Assembly (NCBI RefSeq): GCF_026898115.1
Contig: NZ_CP114036.1
Location: 4,768,001 to 4,832,000, forward strand
Source of the DNA: Streptomyces sp. S465
Lineage (GTDB): Bacteria; Actinomycetota; Actinomycetes; Streptomycetales; Streptomycetaceae
Direction: 5' to 3'
Length of the DNA stretch: 64,000 nt
Under the pieces are notes generated by a model. It did not search any database, had not been told where the DNA came from, and saw nothing but the letters and a program-made list of their open reading frames with translations. Every line of letters starts with the position of its first letter. Position 1 is the first letter of the stretch. Of this stretch, positions 1 through 7,901 are shown in pieces. A program made the translations under genes and the position numbers.

Positions 1-637
1 CGCCGGAGGCGGCGTGCCGGCCCGCGACGATCACCTCTATGTGCGCCGCCAGCTGTTCGACCTCCTCGAGGATGTGCGAGGAGAACAGCACGGTACGGCC
101 CTCCGCGCCCATCCGCCGCAGCAGATCCATGAGCTGCATCCGCTGCCGCGGGTCCATGCCGTTGAACGGCTCGTCCAGCAGGAGCACCGACGGCTCGTGC
201 ACCAGCGCGGAGGCCATCTTCACCCGCTGGCGCATGCCCTTGCTGTACGTGGCGATCTTGCGGGAGCCCGCGTAGTCCATCTCGACGGTGTCGAGCGCCT
301 TACGGGCGGCGGCGCGCGGATCGGGCAGCCCGTGCAGCTCGGCGTTGGCGATCACGAACTCACGGCCGGTGAGGAAGTCGTACATCGCCTCGCGCTCGGG
401 GACGATGCCGATGTGGCGGTAGGCCTGCTCATTGCGCCAGATCTGGGCGCCGTCGAGGGTCACCGATCCGGTGGAGGGGGCCAGGAAGCCGCCCATCATG
501 TTGATGAGGGTGGACTTCCCGGCGCCGTTGGGGCCGAGCAGCCCGGTGACCCCGGGGCCGATGGTCATGGTCACGTCGTTGACGGCCACGACGTTCCCGA
601 ACCAGCGGGAGACGTTGTCGATGGCGATCGTGGTCAC
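1..637 (-). CDS. ABC-2 exporter ATP-binding protein (3' end cut by window)
   Basis: This is the nucleotide-binding subunit of an ABC exporter, acting on the cytoplasmic face of the membrane. The first 212 residues are visible. They contain a Walker A motif GPNGAGKST (residues 35-43), an ABC signature around YSKGMRQRVKMA, a Walker B with VLLLDEP and a switch histidine in SSH. The GTG start overlaps the TGA stop of the upstream permease by 4 bp (GTGA), so the two are translationally coupled. The fold belongs to the ABC-2 (drug/antibiotic or Na+ efflux type) class. The substrate cannot be told from sequence. A partner permease probably follows beyond base 1, because this operon alternates ATPase and permease genes. 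Confidence 0.9.
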   Translation of the reverse strand, partial: MTTIAIDNVSRWFGNVVAVNDVTMTIGPGVTGLLGPNGAGKSTLINMMGGFLAPSTGSVTLDGAQIWRNEQAYRHIGIVPEREAMYDFLTGREFVIANAELHGLPDPRAAARKALDTVEMDYAGSRKIATYSKGMRQRVKMASALVHEPSVLLLDEPFNGMDPRQRMQLMDLLRRMGAEGRTVLFSSHILEEVEQLAAHIEVIVAGRHAASG

Positions 638-1533
638 AGGCCGACCTTTCGGTAGCGGCGCATCAGCAGCCCGTACGAGCCGGCGATCAGGCCGAGGAGG
701 ACGAGGACGTAGACGAGCCCGGTCCCGGTGCCGGGGCCGTACTCGCCGGGGAAGGAGGAGTCGGCGCCGAGGAACGCCGTCTGCACCCCGTCGATGATGG
801 TGATCGGCGAGAACAGTCCGATCCAGCTCACCGCGCCGGTGCTGCCCTGGTCCCAGGCGATGGCCTGGACGGCGGACACCGCGCCGTAGGAGATGGTCAG
901 CAGGGCGATGACGGCGGCGACGCCGAAGCCGCGGCGCGGGGTGAGCGCGGCGATGACCAGGCTGAGACCGGCGAAGAGGAGGGAGAGCAGAGCCACGGAG
1001 ACCAGTCCTTGTGCGAAGCCCTTCGTCTGATCGGCGAAGTCGAGCTTGGCGAGCAGTGCCCCGACGTAGAGGATCAGCAGGGGCGCGCCGGTGAGGATGA
1101 ACAGGGCGGAGGCCATGGCGGCGAACTTGGCCACCACGTAGTCCATCGTGTCGATGGGGCGGGAGAAGTAGAGCGGAATCGTCCGGAAGCGGAGGTCCCG
1201 GGAGACGGACTGCGGCGCCTGGGAGGCGGTGTAGAGGCCGATGACGGCCTGGAGCATGATCGCGTAGCGGGTGTACTGGACGGGCAGCTTCTCCGCGCTG
1301 GTGGCGACGGCGACCGCGACGATGATCGCGGCGGGCATGCACATCACGGCCAACAGCAGCATCGGCGCGACCTTGGACTTCGCGGAGCGGCCGAGTCCGT
1401 AGGCGCCGCGCAGGCTCTGGGAGAAGAGCGAGCGGCGGGCGTAGGCGCGGCCCAGGCGCGGGCCCTCGTAGTGGCGGTAGCCGATGTTGTGAATGACGTC
1501 GGCGCGCTGCTGGGTCACGGTCTCAGGCGGCAT
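634..1533 (-). CDS. ABC-2 type transporter permease
   Basis: This 299-residue integral membrane subunit of an ABC exporter has about six hydrophobic helices, the first near residues 50-73 and the last ending in a basic tail (RRYRKVGL). The N-terminal cytoplasmic part holds a conserved-looking RHYEGPRLGR stretch, as in ABC-2 permeases of this Streptomyces locus. I chose the ATG at 1533 because the longer upstream frame is only arginine-rich low-complexity sequence overlapping the neighbouring ATPase gene. The start lies 11 bp inside the end of the upstream ATPase gene and the stop overlaps the downstream ATPase start, so all three are one operon. The substrate is unknown. Confidence 0.88.
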   Translation of the reverse strand: MPPETVTQQRADVIHNIGYRHYEGPRLGRAYARRSLFSQSLRGAYGLGRSAKSKVAPMLLLAVMCMPAAIIVAVAVATSAEKLPVQYTRYAIMLQAVIGLYTASQAPQSVSRDLRFRTIPLYFSRPIDTMDYVVAKFAAMASALFILTGAPLLILYVGALLAKLDFADQTKGFAQGLVSVALLSLLFAGLSLVIAALTPRRGFGVAAVIALLTISYGAVSAVQAIAWDQGSTGAVSWIGLFSPITIIDGVQTAFLGADSSFPGEYGPGTGTGLVYVLVLLGLIAGSYGLLMRRYRKVGL

Positions 1534-2608
1534 CGACGGCACCTCCGTTCGCGTTCGCGTTCGCTTTCGCGCCCTCGTCGGCGTCGGCGTAGGCGTCCGT
1601 GTCGGCGCCCTCGTCCGTGTCGGCGCCCTCGTCGTCGGCGTCGGGCCGGAAGATCTCCGCGATGCGGTGGCGGCGCTGTTCCATGCGGACCAGGCCGAGG
1701 CCGAGGCCGGCGATGGTGTCCCGGACCGTGTCGTACGTCGCCTCCCCCGCGACGTCCACCAGCAGCACGTGGTCGGAGCCGGGCGCCCCGTCGGCACCCC
1801 GGCCGGCGGGCTGGACGGTGAGCCCGGCCCGGTCCAGGGCGGTGCGCAGCGCCGCGGTGCCGTCCGGGTGGTCGGCGGTGTCGGTCACCTCGACCGCGAG
1901 CGAGGCCGTCATCTGGGTGAAGTCGCTGGTGGAGCTGGAGCGGAGCAGCTTGCCGCCGTCGATGACCACCACGTGGTCGCAGGTGCGCTCCAGCTCGCCG
2001 AGCAGATGCGAGGTGACCAGGACCGAGATGCCGAAGTCGGTGTGGACGCGGCGGATCAGGCCGAGCATCTCATCGCGGCCGACCGGGTCCAGCCCGTTGG
2101 TCGGCTCGTCCAGCAGCACCAGACGCGGATCGTGCACCAGGGCCTGGGCGAGCTTGACCCGCTGCTTCATGCCCGTGGAGTAGCCGCCCATAGGGCGATA
2201 TCGCTCCTCGTACAGCCCGACATGGCGCAGGGTGTCGGCCGTGCGCTCACGGGCGGCGGACGGCGGCAGCCCGGACATGCGCGCCATGTGGACGACGAAC
2301 TCGGTCGCCGAGACATCGGGCGGCAGGCAGTCGTGCTCGGGCATGTAGCCGACGCTTTCGCGGATGGCGCTGCCGTCCTTGGCCACGTCGAGACCGAGCA
2401 CGGTGGCGCGACCCTCGCTGGCGGGCGACAGCCCGAGCAGGATCTTGATCAGCGTGGACTTACCGGCGCCGTTGGCACCCACCAGGCCGGTAACGCCTGG
2501 CGCGATGTCGACGGAGAGCCGGTCGAGCGCGGTGACCCGGGGGAACCGCTTGCTCAGGCTTTCGGTGGCGATCACAGTCACGTCTTCGACCGTAGTGGTG
2601 TGAGGCAC
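1523..2608 (-). CDS. ABC-2 exporter ATP-binding protein with acidic tail
   Basis: This is the first gene of the exporter operon, a 361-residue ATPase subunit. Walker A GANGAGKST is at residues 44-52, followed by the signature YSTGMKQRVKLA, Walker B VLLDEPTNGLD and the H-switch TSH. The GTG at 2608 is favoured by GGAGGG 9-10 bases upstream; a second GTG (VIATESL) a few codons in is possible. The C-terminal 40 residues are low complexity: acidic DEGADTD repeats, then AKANANAN. They are encoded by hexamer-type repeats (about 1545-1640) and look like recent slippage expansion. A GAGE-type regulatory domain lies between the ATPase core and this tail. Confidence 0.9.
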   Translation of the reverse strand: MPHTTTVEDVTVIATESLSKRFPRVTALDRLSVDIAPGVTGLVGANGAGKSTLIKILLGLSPASEGRATVLGLDVAKDGSAIRESVGYMPEHDCLPPDVSATEFVVHMARMSGLPPSAARERTADTLRHVGLYEERYRPMGGYSTGMKQRVKLAQALVHDPRLVLLDEPTNGLDPVGRDEMLGLIRRVHTDFGISVLVTSHLLGELERTCDHVVVIDGGKLLRSSSTSDFTQMTASLAVEVTDTADHPDGTAALRTALDRAGLTVQPAGRGADGAPGSDHVLLVDVAGEATYDTVRDTIAGLGLGLVRMEQRRHRIAEIFRPDADDEGADTDEGADTDAYADADEGAKANANANGGAVDAA

Positions 2609-2775
2609 GGACGACGTCCCTCCAGACGGTGGGATTCGTCTAGTCCTCGGGTCTGACGCGCCCGTAAGGGACGGGCCCCTGACCGGAGGGGGTTACCGAG
2701 GGTATCCACAACCTTGGCGGGACTTAAGTCCGGTGTGGGCGACGTCGACAACAGGCCCTGACGACGAACCCTGAC

Positions 2776-2835
2776 GGCAGATCCTGACGACAGCCCGGAC
2801 GGCAGGTCCTGACGACAGCCCGGACGGCAGGTCCT
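2776..2835. repeat. 25-bp tandem repeat downstream of pspAB
   Basis: A 25-bp unit starting GGCAGRTCCTGACGACAG begins at 2776, 2801 and 2826 (last copy partial). The array runs into the pspAB stop codon at 2834-2836, so the stop lies inside a repeat copy. A looser CTGACGRC pattern continues to about 2755. The rest of the 2609-2833 gap holds the exporter operon promoter side. Confidence 0.8.
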
Positions 2836-3418
2836 AGAGACCCGGCGCGCCCCAGACCGGGAACCAGCGGCTCAGCTCCTTCTCGATCCGCAGATCGTCC
2901 CCGAGCAGCGCCCGCACCTGGAGCTCCAGCGCGTTGTCCCGCCGCTCCGTGCCGCCCGGCAGCGGCGCGAAGGGGTAGAAGGTGCCGCGCTTGTAGAGAT
3001 ACACCAGCGCGAGGGAACGCCCCGCCGCGTCCCGGAAGCCGATCAGCGAGCACAGCAGCTGCGGGCCGAACCCCCCGTCCTGGAGCAGCGAATTGACCGC
3101 GTGCAGGTCGTTCACCAGGGCCGCCACATCGTCCGGCGGCTGCCGGGCCAGCAGCCAGGTGAAGCCGTACGCGTCCTGGCTGAACTCCACCGGCACCCCG
3201 CCCCGGTCCGTGTCCGCGTCCAGCAGCTCCCGCACATCCCGCTGGAGCTGGGAGAAGGCGCCGCCCTCCACACTCGCGAAACAGACCGAACCCTGTCCGG
3301 TCGGGGTGAACCCCGCCCCCGCCTCCAGGCTGACCGCGGCCCCGGGGAGCCCGAAGAGCCGGTCGAGGTCGGGGCGCACCGGCTTGCTGCGGCCCAGGAG
3401 GGCGTCCCAGAACCCCAC
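2834..3418 (-). CDS. pspAB: PspA-associated protein PspAB
   Basis: A 194-residue soluble protein beginning MGFWDALLGRSKPVRPDLDRLF, the typical opening of PspAB proteins that accompany the phage-shock protein PspA and the protease HtpX in actinobacteria. The ATG lies 3 bases after the htpX stop, so the two are one transcript. I see no catalytic motif. The family is thought to take part in envelope-stress responses, but its biochemical role is not established. No pspA gene is in the window. The stop codon sits within a tandem repeat, so the final residues may vary between strains. Confidence 0.82.
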   Translation of the reverse strand: MGFWDALLGRSKPVRPDLDRLFGLPGAAVSLEAGAGFTPTGQGSVCFASVEGGAFSQLQRDVRELLDADTDRGGVPVEFSQDAYGFTWLLARQPPDDVAALVNDLHAVNSLLQDGGFGPQLLCSLIGFRDAAGRSLALVYLYKRGTFYPFAPLPGGTERRDNALELQVRALLGDDLRIEKELSRWFPVWGAPGL

Positions 3419-3421
3419 GCC

Positions 3422-4330
3422 TCAGCCCCTTCCCGCCTGGCCCAGCTGGGCGGAGACACGGGCGAGCCCCTCGAGCCGCCGCTCCAGCGTCGGGTGCGAG
3501 GAGAACAGCCGGCTGACGCTCTCCCCGGAGAGCGCGGGGGCGAAGAAGAAGGCGTTGAACGGCTCGACCTTGCGCAGATCGCGGGTCGGAATCCGGGCCA
3601 TCTGCCCGGTCACCTTGGTCAGCGCGGCGGCGAGCGCGGAGGGACGCCCGGTCAGCAGCGCACCGGCGCGGTCGGCGGACAGCTCGCGATAGCGGGACAG
3701 CAGCCGGGTCAGCAGAAAGCTGATCGCGTAGACCACGGCGCTGACCAGCGGAATGAGCAGCACCGCGATGCCCGCGTTGCTGTTGCGGCTGCCCCGGCTG
3801 AGCCCGCCCCACAGCGCCGCGCGGGTCATAATGCCCGCCAGGACGCCGAGGAAGGAGGCGATGGTCATGACCGCCACATCGCGGTGCGCCACATGCGACA
3901 GCTCATGGGCGAGAACGCCCTCCAACTCCTCCGGCTCCAGCCGGCGCAGCAGCCCCGTGGTGGCGCACACCAGGGCGTTCTGCTGGTTGCGGCCGGTGGC
4001 GAAGGCGTTGGGCACATCGGTGTCCGCGATGGCCACCCGTGGCTTGGGCATGTCCGCGAGCGCGCACAGCCGGTCCACGGCACCGTGCAGCTCGGGCGCC
4101 TGCCGCGGGCTGACCTCCCGGGCGCCCATGCTGAAGGCCGCGATCCGGTCGCTGAACCAGAACTGCGCCACGAACAGCCCTCCCGCGATGATCACGATCA
4201 GCGGCCAGGCGCCCTTGAACAGCGCGAGCAGCACGCCGATGAAGACCACATAGAGCAGCCCGATGAAGAACATCGTCGTGACCATGCGGGCGGTCAGCCC
4301 CCGGTCAGGGGCATAGCGGGTATGCGGCAT
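3422..4330 (-). CDS. htpX: Zinc metalloprotease HtpX
   Basis: A membrane-embedded M48 peptidase of 302 residues that degrades damaged membrane proteins. Zinc motif HELSH is at residues 142-146; the third ligand is probably the glutamate in RELSADRAGA. Hydrophobic helices are visible at about 17-38, 42-58, 155-178 and 190-212, the usual HtpX topology with the active site facing the cytoplasm. The ATG has a strong GGGGAGGTG ribosome site. It is followed at 3 bases by pspAB, supporting a shared envelope-stress role. The length fits the family. Confidence 0.95.
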   Translation of the reverse strand: MPHTRYAPDRGLTARMVTTMFFIGLLYVVFIGVLLALFKGAWPLIVIIAGGLFVAQFWFSDRIAAFSMGAREVSPRQAPELHGAVDRLCALADMPKPRVAIADTDVPNAFATGRNQQNALVCATTGLLRRLEPEELEGVLAHELSHVAHRDVAVMTIASFLGVLAGIMTRAALWGGLSRGSRNSNAGIAVLLIPLVSAVVYAISFLLTRLLSRYRELSADRAGALLTGRPSALAAALTKVTGQMARIPTRDLRKVEPFNAFFFAPALSGESVSRLFSSHPTLERRLEGLARVSAQLGQAGRG

Positions 4331-4419
4331 GGGACACCTCCCCTGGCGACGCCAAAGCCCTATACCCGATTCTGCCGCTTATCGCGGCATAAGCGATATC
4401 AGAGGCGTAAGGTGCCTCA

Positions 4420-5325
4420 TCAGGCGATCTGCGCCGCACCCTCCGTGGCGATCTTCTCGAAGACATCGAGGTCGGCCGCGAAGACCGAATCGGGGATCGG
4501 CCAGTGCAGCACGATCTCGTCGATGCCCAGCTCGGCATGGCGCCCGGCGAAGTCCACGAAGGCGTCCACCGAGCTCAGCGGCCGTCCAGGGTCCGGGGTG
4601 AAACCGGTGAGCAGCACCGCGTCGAGATCGTCGGGGTCCCGGCCGGCCTGCTCGCACGCCTCGCCCAGCCGTGCGAGCTGCCCGCCGATGGCCGCCAGCG
4701 AATCGGCCGGGGTGCCCGTCTCGGAGATCTTCGGATCGCCCGTGGTCACCCACGCCTGGCCGTACCGCGCCGCCAGCCGCATCCCACGCGGACCGGTGGC
4801 GGCCACCGCGAACGGAATGCGCGACGGCTGCACACAGCCGGGGATGTTGCGCACCTCGTGCGCGCTGTAGTGCGTGCCCTCGTACGTCACCACATCGTGG
4901 GTCAGCAGCCGGTCGAGCAGCTCGACGAACTCGGCGAACCGGTCCGCCCGCTCCCTCGGCGACCATGGCTCCTCACCGCCGCGCAGCAGCGCCGTCGCGT
5001 CGAAGCCGGAGCCGCCCGCGCCGATGCCCAGCCCGATCCGCCCGCCGGACACGTCGTCCAGCGTGATCAGCTCCTTGGCCAGCGTCACGGGATGGCGGAA
5101 GTTGGGGGAGGTGACCAGGGTGCCCAGCCGCATCCGCGAGGTCGCCGCCGCGGCCGCCGTCAGTGTGGGTATGGCCCCGAACCAGGGCCCGTCGCGAAAA
5201 CTGCGCCAGGACAGATGGTCATAGGTGTACGCGGCGTGGAAACCCAGCTCCTCGGCGCGCTGCCATACCTCCCGGCCGCCCTCGGTCCAGCGGCGGACGG
5301 GCAGGATCACGGTGCTCAGTCGCAT
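4420..5325 (-). CDS. LLM-class F420-dependent oxidoreductase
   Basis: A 301-residue luciferase-like monooxygenase fold (TIM barrel). It starts MRLSTVILPVRRWTEGGREVWQ, then has AYTYDHLSWR, the SPNFRHPVTLAKELITLDDVSGGRIGLGIGAG-type block (residues about 72-105) and a C-terminal LGIDEIVLHWPIPD segment, all typical of F420-dependent LLM enzymes of actinobacteria. It probably uses coenzyme F420 rather than FMN (family inference); the substrate is unknown. The start looks leaderless: a TAGGCT element ends 6 bases before the ATG and there is no Shine-Dalgarno sequence. Confidence 0.88.
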   Translation of the reverse strand: MRLSTVILPVRRWTEGGREVWQRAEELGFHAAYTYDHLSWRSFRDGPWFGAIPTLTAAAAATSRMRLGTLVTSPNFRHPVTLAKELITLDDVSGGRIGLGIGAGGSGFDATALLRGGEEPWSPRERADRFAEFVELLDRLLTHDVVTYEGTHYSAHEVRNIPGCVQPSRIPFAVAATGPRGMRLAARYGQAWVTTGDPKISETGTPADSLAAIGGQLARLGEACEQAGRDPDDLDAVLLTGFTPDPGRPLSSVDAFVDFAGRHAELGIDEIVLHWPIPDSVFAADLDVFEKIATEGAAQIA

Positions 5326-5360
5326 ACGGGGAGCCTAAGCGGCGGGTGTGACAACGCCGT

Positions 5361-5500
5361 ACCACCGGGACGCCGACGCCGTACACCGGACGCCGCACCA
5401 CCGGGACGCCGACGCCGCACCGCCGGAACCCCGGAAACGGCGCCGGGGCCATGGGAACGGCGCCGGAGGCCCGGGAACGGCGCCGGAGGCCGCAGCCGAG
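5361..5500. repeat. Two short GC-rich tandem repeats
   Basis: In the 220-bp gap between divergent genes, ACCACCGGGACGCCGACGCC occurs at 5361 and again at 5397 (offset 36). Further on, GGAACGGCGCCGGAGGCC recurs at 5454 and 5474 (offset 20), with a degenerate copy near 5434. The sequence is non-coding on both strands as far as I can judge. Confidence 0.75.
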
Positions 5501-5545
5501 CACCGTCGCCTCACCGATGAGCGCATATGCGGGAGGATGGTTGCC

Positions 5546-6418
5546 GTGACTCCTGCGACCGAGCGGCCGAACACCCCGGCCACAGAGCCCTCCCGTCCCG
5601 CCCCGGCCCGGCCCCGGCTGATCGCCACCGACCTCGACGGCACCCTGCTGCGGGACGACAAGACGGTCTCCGACCGCACCGTCGCGGCGCTCGCGGCGGC
5701 CGAGCGGGCGGGCATCGAGGTGTTCTTCGTGACCGGCCGGCCGGCCCGCTGGATGGACGTCGTCAGCGCCCATGTGCACGGCCACGGCCTGGCGATCTGC
5801 GCCAACGGCGCCGCCGTGGTCGATCTGCACCGGGGCGGGCTGCCGATCGAGGTCCGCCCGCTGGCCGCCGACCGGGCCCTCGCCGTGGTGGAGGTGCTGC
5901 GCGAAGCGGCTCCCGGCACGTCCTTCGCGATCGAGCGCAGCGGCGGAATCTTCTACGAACCGCAGTACCCGCCCTTCCACCTCGACCCGGGCGCGATCGT
6001 CGCCCCCGCCGAGAAGCTGCTCCACGACGGTTTCGCCCACGCCGACACGCCGGTCCTCAAGCTGCTCGCCCACCACCCGGAGCTCGCGCCCGACGCCTTC
6101 CTCCAGCTGGCCCGCTCGGTGGCCGGGACGCACGGCGACTTCACCCGCTCCAGCCCGTCCGCCCTGCTGGAGGTCAGCGGTCGCGGGGTCAGCAAGGCCA
6201 GCACCCTGGCCCGGTGCTGTGCCGAGCGCGGGATATCCGCCGAGGAGGTCGTGGCGTTCGGGGACATGCCCAACGACCTGGAGATGCTGATATGGGCGGG
6301 CACCTCGTACGCGATGGCCAACGCCCACCCGGATGTGCTCGCCGCGACCACCCACCGCACGGCGAGCAACACCGAGGACGGCGTGGCCGCGGTCATCGAG
6401 CGGCTCCTGGCGGGCTGA
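5546..6418 (+). CDS. HAD-superfamily (Cof-type) phosphatase
   Basis: A Cof/HAD-IIB hydrolase of about 290 residues. Motif I is DLDGTLL (nucleophile Asp in LIATDLDGTL), motif II is the Thr in VTGRP, and the conserved Lys is in GVSKAS. Motif IV is FGDMPNDLEML. The cap domain lies between motifs II and III, as in sugar-phosphate or FMN phosphatases. The substrate cannot be assigned. I prefer the GTG at 5546 because GGGAGG lies 9 bases upstream; an ATG at 5537 overlaps that site. It converges on the secreted protein gene with a hairpin between them. Confidence 0.9.
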   Translation: MTPATERPNTPATEPSRPAPARPRLIATDLDGTLLRDDKTVSDRTVAALAAAERAGIEVFFVTGRPARWMDVVSAHVHGHGLAICANGAAVVDLHRGGLPIEVRPLAADRALAVVEVLREAAPGTSFAIERSGGIFYEPQYPPFHLDPGAIVAPAEKLLHDGFAHADTPVLKLLAHHPELAPDAFLQLARSVAGTHGDFTRSSPSALLEVSGRGVSKASTLARCCAERGISAEEVVAFGDMPNDLEMLIWAGTSYAMANAHPDVLAATTHRTASNTEDGVAAVIERLLAG

Positions 6419-6441
6419 CCGACCGGGCGGAACAGCCGGAA

Positions 6442-6469
6442 CCGCCCCCGGCCACACGGCCCGGGGCGG
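6442..6469. terminator. Hairpin between convergent genes
   Basis: CCGCCCC (6442-6448) pairs with GGGGCGG (6463-6469), with further GGCC/GGCC pairing inside. It lies between the stops of the HAD gene and the glycine-rich gene and can serve both directions. Confidence 0.6.
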
Positions 6470-6499
6470 TCGGACGGCTGGGACTGCCAGAAGCTGGGA

Positions 6500-7363
6500 C
6501 TACCAGAAGACGACCAGGTAGCCGTTGCCACCGTTGGTGCCGTTGGCGCCCGAGGCCCCGGGGGTGCTGCCGGTGGGGCCACCCCTGCCACCGTCACCAC
6601 CCGCGCTGCTGTTCAGCGGGGGCAGCTCCACGATGCCGTCGACCGCGTCGCCGCCCTCACCGCCGGCGTCGCCGTTCTCCCCGTTCTCACCGTTGCGGGT
6701 CACCACGGAGAAGCTGTTGCAGGTGGAACCGGTACCGCCCGAGCCGCCGGCGCCCGGGATACCCGGGGTGCTCCCGGTGGCACCCTGGCCGGCCTGGCCG
6801 GGGTGACCGCCGGTGGCGGTGAGCTGGACGCCGCCGCCAGAGGCCAGGGTCGTCGAGGTCCCGGCCTGGCCGGCCTGCCCGGTCTGGCCGGGACCACCGG
6901 TGGCCGGACCGCCGGCGCCACCAGGACCACCCGGACCGCCGGCACCCAGGTCGACCGTGTAGGTGGTGAACGGCGTGACCGGGATCACACACCAGACGAA
7001 GCCGCCGGAGCCACCGCCACCGCCGGTGCCGCCGGGGGCAGCGCCGGTGCTCGCCGTCGGAACGCTGGCGCCACCGCCACCGCCGCCACCGCCACCCGCT
7101 CCCCACGCCTGGATGTGCACCGAGGTGACGCCCGCGGGAGGCGTGAAGGTGCCGTCCGCGGTGAACTCCTGGATCCCGTGGATGATGGACGGCGGCCTGG
7201 GGGGCTTCGGCTGGCCGCCAAGGCTCGTCGTGGCACTGTCATCCGCCGCGGCCACGGGGGACATGGTCAGGACCTGGCCGGTGAGGGCCGCCGCGGCGAC
7301 GGTGGCGAAGAGGACCCGGCGGCGCGTCCGGGATCGCTTGGGAGTGGGACTGTGGCTGTTCAC
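6500..7363 (-). CDS. Secreted glycine-rich (collagen-like) protein
   Basis: A 287-residue exported protein. Residues 1-40 are a signal peptide: a basic stretch (KRSRTRRR), a hydrophobic core (VLFATVAAAALTG) and an Ala-rich cleavage region near PVAAADD. A short domain follows with QEFTADGTFTPPAGVTSVHIQAWGAGG, the opening typical of glycine-rich surface/tail-fibre-like domains. The remaining ~180 residues are Gly-X-X repeats such as GGPGGPGGAGG, GQTGQAGQAG and GENGENGDAGGEGG. Only two Cys are present, near VWCVIP and STCNSF. The GTG start has GAAGGAAG 8 bases upstream; the overlapping ATG is ATG-AAG-stop. The function is unknown; a cell-surface or matrix role is inferred from export and composition. 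Confidence 0.85.
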   Translation of the reverse strand: MNSHSPTPKRSRTRRRVLFATVAAAALTGQVLTMSPVAAADDSATTSLGGQPKPPRPPSIIHGIQEFTADGTFTPPAGVTSVHIQAWGAGGGGGGGGGASVPTASTGAAPGGTGGGGGSGGFVWCVIPVTPFTTYTVDLGAGGPGGPGGAGGPATGGPGQTGQAGQAGTSTTLASGGGVQLTATGGHPGQAGQGATGSTPGIPGAGGSGGTGSTCNSFSVVTRNGENGENGDAGGEGGDAVDGIVELPPLNSSAGGDGGRGGPTGSTPGASGANGTNGGNGYLVVFW

Positions 7364-7901
7364 TTCATGACTTCCTTCCCCGCGGTCGGGCCAACAGCTG
7401 TCGCGGAGTGCGATGGGATACGGAGGACCGAACGGCCCGCGAGGCTCATCCCACCGTCGGTCACCACGGCCCGCATCCTGACGAGGTGATGGTTGGTACG
7501 CGCAGGTGAGGCGTTGGCCCGAGCGGGCGAGCAACAGCCGCCCCGCCGAGGCATGTCGGCCACCCCACCGCGCCGCGCCAGCCGCCCTACGGCGGCCTGT
7601 GAGGCGGGGCGCGGCGCGGGGCACCCCCCTCACAGCACCGCGTCAGCCGCCCACGCGGCCCTGGCAGTCGCGCCACGGCGCTGGGCAACTCCTCCACAGC
7701 GACGTATCGCCGTCCCCCCAGCGCCGGGTCAGCCACCCATGGCGCGCGTCAGCCCCCTCCGCAGCGACGTGTCAGCCCCTTCACAGGATCGCGTCAGCCC
7801 CCAGGAACGCCACGGCGTCAGCCCCCGCAACGCCCCGTCGACCTGCTCCACAGCACCGCGCCGGCCCGTCTCCACCCACGGCACCGCGCGAGCCCGCCCC
7901 C
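7364..7901. repeat. Gene-free stretch with degenerate GCGTCAGCCCC repeats
   Basis: Between the glycine-rich gene start and the histidine kinase stop there is no supportable gene. From about 7628 to the end, a degenerate unit resembling CCTCCACAGCACCGCGTCAG recurs roughly eight times at irregular 23-64 bp spacing (near 7628, 7692, 7756, 7780, 7808, 7846, 7880, 7900). The array runs into the 3' end of the kinase gene. The left part should hold the promoter of the secreted protein. Confidence 0.6.

Noticed and set aside
7360..7563. 67-codon frame ending on the glycine-rich gene start (TGA/GTG overlap)
   Set aside because: Composition is shadow-like with no ribosome site; the overlap is likely chance.
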